Positions 59,601-64,000 of a DNA stretch of 64,000 bases are shown piece after piece; position 1 is the first letter of the stretch, and each line of letters starts with the position of its first letter. The position numbers were made by a program, and so were the translations under genes. The notes under the pieces are model-generated. The model was not told the origin of the DNA, did not search any database, and saw only the letters and a program-made list of their open reading frames with translations. The DNA is from Salminus brasiliensis (taxonomy: Eukaryota; Chordata; Actinopteri; Characiformes; Bryconidae): positions 9,904,526 through 9,968,525 of the forward strand of contig NC_132881.1 in assembly GCF_030463535.1 (NCBI RefSeq), read 5' to 3'.

Positions 59601-62600
59601 TCTGTCGGACCACATGAACCAAGGGTCTTTCCATTGCCACTGTGTGTGTGGCTCGCTATCAATCTGTCTGCAAGTGTGTAACAGGTTTCTATAACAGGTA
59701 GGTGATCATTCAGTTTCTATACATGTATTGACTTTCTTTTTTTGTCTTACAGGTTTTTTGGACCGCATGAACCAAGGGTCTTTCCATTGCCACTGTGTGT
59801 GTGGCCTCATGAACCAAGGGCCTTTACATCTGCACCTTTGTTTAACTCGCTACTATCTGTCTACAAGTGTGTAACAGGTAGGTGATCATTCAGTTTCTAT
59901 ACATGTATTGACTTTCTTTTTTTTGTCTTACATGTTTTTTGGACCGCATGAACCAAGGGTCTGTGCATCTGCAACTGTGTGTGACTCGCTACTATCTGTC
60001 TGCAAGTGTGTAACAGGTTGGTGATCATTCAGTTTCTATACATGTATTGACTTTCTTTTTTTGTCTTACAGGTTTTTTGGACCGCATGAACCAAGGGTCT
60101 TTCCATTGCCACTGTGTGTGTGGCTCGCTATCAATCTGTCTGCAAGTGTGTAACAGGTAGGTGATCATTCAGTTTCTATACATGTATTGACTTTCTTTTT
60201 TTGTCTTACAGGTTTTTAGGACCGCATGATCCAAGGGTCTGTGCATCTGCAACTGTGTGTGACTCGCTACTATCTGTCTGCCGTTTCTATACATGTCTTC
60301 AGTTTCTATACATGTTTTGACTTTCTTTTTTTGTCTTACAGGTTTTACGGACCACATGAACCAAGGGTCTGTGCATCTGCAACTGTGTGTGACTCGCTAC
60401 TATCTGTCTGCAAGTGTGTAACAGGTTGGTGATCATTCAGTTTCTATACATGTATTGACTTTCTTTTTTTGTCTTAAAGGTCTTTCGGACCACATGAACC
60501 AAGGGTCTGTGCATCTGCAACTCTGTTTGACTTGCTACTATCTGTCTGCAAGTGTGTAATAGGTAGGTTATCATTCAGTTTCTATACATGTTTTGACTTT
60601 CTTTTTTTGTTTTACAGGTTTTTCGGACCGAATGAACCAAGGGTCTGCTCATCTGCAACTGTGTTTGACTCGCTACTATCTGTCTGCATGTGTGTAATAG
60701 GTAGGTGATCCTTCAGTTTCTATACATGTTTTGACTTTCTTTTTTTGTCTTACAGGTTTTTCGGACCACATGAACCAAGGGTCTTTGCATCTGCAACTGT
60801 GTGTGACTTGCTACTATCTGTTTGCAAGTGTGTAACAGGTAGGTGATCATTCAGTTTCTATACATGTTTTGACTTTCTTTTTTTGCCTTATAGGTTTTTC
60901 GGACCGCATGAACCAAGGGTCTGTGCATCTGCAACTGTGTGTGATTCGCTACTATCTGTCTGCAAGTGTGTAACAGGTTAGTGATCATTCAGTTTCTATA
61001 CATGTATTGACTTTCTTTTTTTGTGTTACAGGTTTTTCGGACCGCATGAACCAAGGGTCTGTTCATCTGCAACTGTGTTTGACTCTCTACTATCCTTCTG
61101 CAAGTGTGTAACAGGTAGGTCATCATTCAGTTTCTATACATGTTTTGACTTTCTTTTTTTGTCTTACACGTTTTTCGGACCGCATGAACCAAGGGTCTGT
61201 GCATCTGCAACTGTGTGTGACAATCTACTATCTGTTTGCAAGTGTGTAACAGGTAGGTGATCATTCAGTTTCTATACATGTATTTACTTTCTCTTTTTGT
61301 CTTAAAGGTCTTTCGGACCACATGAACCAAGGGTCTGTGCATCTGCAACTGTATTTGACTCGCTACTATCTGTCTGCAAGTGTGTAATAGGTAGGTGATC
61401 ATTCAGTTTCTATACATGTTTTGACTTTCTTTTTTTGTCTTACAGGTTTATCGGACCGCATGAACCAAGAGTCTGTGCATCTGCAACTGTGTGTGACTCG
61501 CTACTATCTGTCTGCAAGTGTGTAACGTGTAGGTGATCATTCAGTTTCTATACATGTTTTGACTTTCTTTTTTTGTCTTACAGGTTTTTCGGACCGCATG
61601 AACTAAGGGTCTGTGCCTCTGCAACTGTGTGTGACTCGCTACTATCTGTATAAGTGTGTAACAGGTTGGTGATCATTCAGTTTCTATACATGTATTGACT
61701 TTCTCTTTTTGTCTTAAAGGTCTTTCGGACCACATGAACCAAGGGTCTGTGGATCTGCAACTGTGTTTGACTCGCTACTATCCTTATGCAAGTGTGTAAC
61801 AGGTAGGTCATCATTCAGTTTCTATACATGTTTTGACTTTCTTTTTTTGTCTTAAAGGTCTTTCGGACCACATGAACCAAGGGTCTCTGCATCTGCAACT
61901 GTGTTTGACTCGCTACTATCTGTCTGCAAGTGTGTAATAGGTAGGTGATCATTCAGTTTATATACATGTTTTGACTTTCTTTTTTTTGTCTTACAGGTTT
62001 TTCGGACCGCATGAACCAAGGGTCTGTGCATCTGCAACTGTGTGTGACTCGCTACTATCTGTCTGCAAGTGTGTAACAGGTTGGTGATCATTCAGTTTCT
62101 ATACATGTATTGACTTTCTTTTTTGTCTTAAAGGTCTTTCGGACCACATGAACCAAGGGTCTGTGCATCTGCAACTGTGTGTGACTCGCTATCAATCTGT
62201 CTGCAAGTGTGTAACAGGTTGGTGATCATTCAGTTTCTATACATGTATTGACTTTCTTTTTTGTCTTAAAGGTCTTTCGGACCACATGAACCAAGGGTCT
62301 GTGCATCTGCAACTGTGTGTGACTCGCTACTATCTGTCTGCAAGTGTGTAACAGGTAGGTGATCATTCAGTTTCTATACATGTTTTGACTTTCTTTTTTT
62401 GTCTTACAGGTTTTTCGGACCACATGAACCAAGGGTCTGTGCATCTGCAACTGTGTGTGACTCGCTACTATCTTTTTGCAAGTGTGTAACAGGTAGGTGA
62501 TCATTCAGTTTCTATACATGTATTGACTTTCTTTTTTTGTCTTAAAGGTCTTTCATACCACATGAACCAAGGGTCTGTGCATCTGCAACTGTATTTGACT

Positions 62601-64000
62601 CGCTACTATCTGTCTGCAAGTGTGTAATAGGTAGGTGATCATTCAGTTTCTATACATGTTTTGACTTTCTTTTTTTGTCTTACAGGTTTATCGGACCGCA
62701 TGAACCAAGAGTCTGTGCATCTGCAACTGTGTGTGATTCGCTACTATCTGTCTGCAAGTGTGTAACAGGTAGGTGATCATTCAGTTTCTATACATGTTTT
62801 GACTTTCTTTTTTTGTCTTACAGGTTTTTCGGACCACATGAACCAAGGGTCTGTGCATCTGCAACTGTGTGACTCGTTACTATCTGTTTGCAAGTGTGTA
62901 ATAGGTAGGTGATCATTCAGTTTCTATACATGTTTTGACTTTCTTTTTTTGTCTTACAGGTTTTTCGGACCGCATGAACTAAGGGTCTGTGCATCTGCAA
63001 CTGTGTGTGACTCGCTACTATCTGTATAAGTGTTTAACAGGTTGGTGATCATTCAGTTTCTATACATGTATTGACTTTCTCTTTTTGTCTTAAAGGTCTT
63101 TCGGACCGCATGAACCAAGGGTCTGTGCATCTGCAACTGTGTGTGACTCGCTACTATCTGTCTGCAAGTGTGTAATAGGTAGGTGATCATTCAGTTTCTA
63201 TACATGTTTTGACTTTCTTTTTTTGTCTTAAAGGTCTTTCGGACCACATGAACCAAGGGTCTGTGCATCTGCAACTGTGTTTGATTCACTACTATCTGTC
63301 TGCAAGTGTGTAATAGGTAGGTGATCATTCAGTTTCTATACATGTATTGACTTTCTTTTTTTGTCTTAAAGGTCTTTCATACCACATGAACCAAGGGTCT
63401 GTGCATCTGCAACTGTGTTTGACTCGCTACTATATTCTGCATGTGTGTAATAGGTAGGTGATCCTTCAGTTTCTATACATGTATTGACTTTCTTTTTTGT
63501 CTTACAGGTTTTTCGGACCGCATGAACCAAGGGTCTTTCCATTGCCACTGTTTGTGTGACTCGCTATCAATCTGTCTGCAAGTGTGTAACAGGTTTTGAC
63601 TTTCTTTTTTTGTCTTACAGGTTTTTCGGACCACATGAACCAAGGTTCTGTGCATCTGCAACTGTGTGTGACTCGCTACTATCTGTCTGCAAGTGTGTAA
63701 CAGGTTGGTGATCATTCAGTTTCTATACATTCATTGACTTTCTTTTTTTGTCTTACAGGTTTTTTGGACCGCATGAACCAAGGGTCTGTGCATCTGCAAC
63801 TGTGTGTGACTCGCTACTATCTGTCTGCAAGTGTGTAACAGGTAGGTGATCATTCAGTTTCTATACATGTATTGACTTTCTTTTTTTTGTCTTAAAGGTT
63901 TTTCGGAACACATGAACCAAGGGTCTGTACATCTGCAACTGTGTGTGACTCGCTACTATCTGTCTGCAATTGTGCAACAGGTAGGTGATCATTCAGTTTC

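Larger units (their letters stand above)
31709..64000 (+). repeat. 138-bp satellite with mini-exon/mini-intron structure
   Basis: Roughly 230 head-to-tail units, continuing past the window. The commonest unit is an 83-nt exon-like part (starting GTTTTTCGGACC, ending TGTAACAG) plus a 55-nt intron-like part. The latter starts GTAGGTGATC, has TTGAC as a yUnAy branch-point match about 20 nt before the AG, a T-rich tract and TTACAG. Variants mostly keep the AG (TTAAAG, TTACAAG, TTATAG); a few lose it (TTACATG, TTACACG). Donors include GTAGGT, GTAAGT, GTTGGT and GTTAGT. Exon-like types: A ('gtctgtgcatctgcaac'), C ('gtctttccattgccac') and B (113 nt). B starts at 31751, 33163, 35824, 36546, 37832, 41168, 42997, 45799, 49756, 54662, 56491 and 59432. 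Joining 83-nt parts would shift frame, and unspliced units have stops, so I do not call a protein gene. Confidence 0.93.

Noticed and set aside
32985-63715. Many 60-80 codon open frames on both strands of the 138-bp array
   Set aside because: They are by-products of the repeat. Every frame meets a stop within one or two units, and splicing 83-nt parts shifts the frame.
31709-64000. CRISPR array
   Set aside because: Regular spacing suggested it, but the whole unit is repeated with no unique spacers, and the context is a vertebrate genome.

Overview
The window looks like a highly repetitive, gene-poor stretch of a vertebrate nuclear genome, most likely a teleost fish. The evidence is: vertebrate-type nuclear tRNA-Thr(AGU) and intron-containing tRNA-Arg(UCU) genes, fish-style CR1/L2/Rex-like and L1/Tx1-like LINE fragments, a Ty3/gypsy element, retroviral-type LTRs, and GT-AG splice-like signals. 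I cannot name the species. I see no complete, convincing protein-coding gene of the host.

Layout. (1) About 1-2.2 kb is unassigned DNA plus two minus-strand LINE endonuclease fragments. (2) About 2.2-18.9 kb is a tandem array of a 923-bp unit. Each unit carries, on the minus strand, one tRNA-Arg(UCU) with a 17-nt intron and one tRNA-Thr(AGU). There are 18 Arg and 19 Thr copies. Blocks of three units (2,769 bp) have themselves been duplicated. Only some copies keep intact internal Pol III promoters. (3) 18,932-22,891 is a degenerate Ty3/gypsy retrotransposon on the minus strand. It has 205/204-bp LTRs, a broken gag, protease, RT, RNase H and integrase, and it cuts the last tRNA-Thr copy in two. 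(4) About 22.9-31.7 kb is mixed DNA: a T20G22 tract, a duplicated exon-like segment, LINE fragments in both orientations, a complete solo retroviral-type LTR inserted in a LINE, and a second truncated LTR. (5) About 31.7-64.0 kb, continuing past the window, is an array of roughly 230 copies of a 138-bp unit. Each unit is arranged like an 83-nt mini-exon plus a 55-nt mini-intron, with a 5' splice-site match, a branch-point match, a polypyrimidine tract and an AG acceptor. A second unit type with a 113-nt exon-like part recurs 12 times. Multi-kilobase blocks of the array are duplicated almost unchanged (offsets 3,957, 9,676 and 13,494 bp).

Working together. The tRNA copies could add to the cell's Thr(AGU) and Arg(UCU) tRNA pool, though many appear to be decaying. 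The retroelements are all broken and appear to mark insertion and rearrangement at the array edges. The 138-bp splice-signal satellite is the most unusual object in the window. Whether it is transcribed or spliced cannot be decided from sequence alone.
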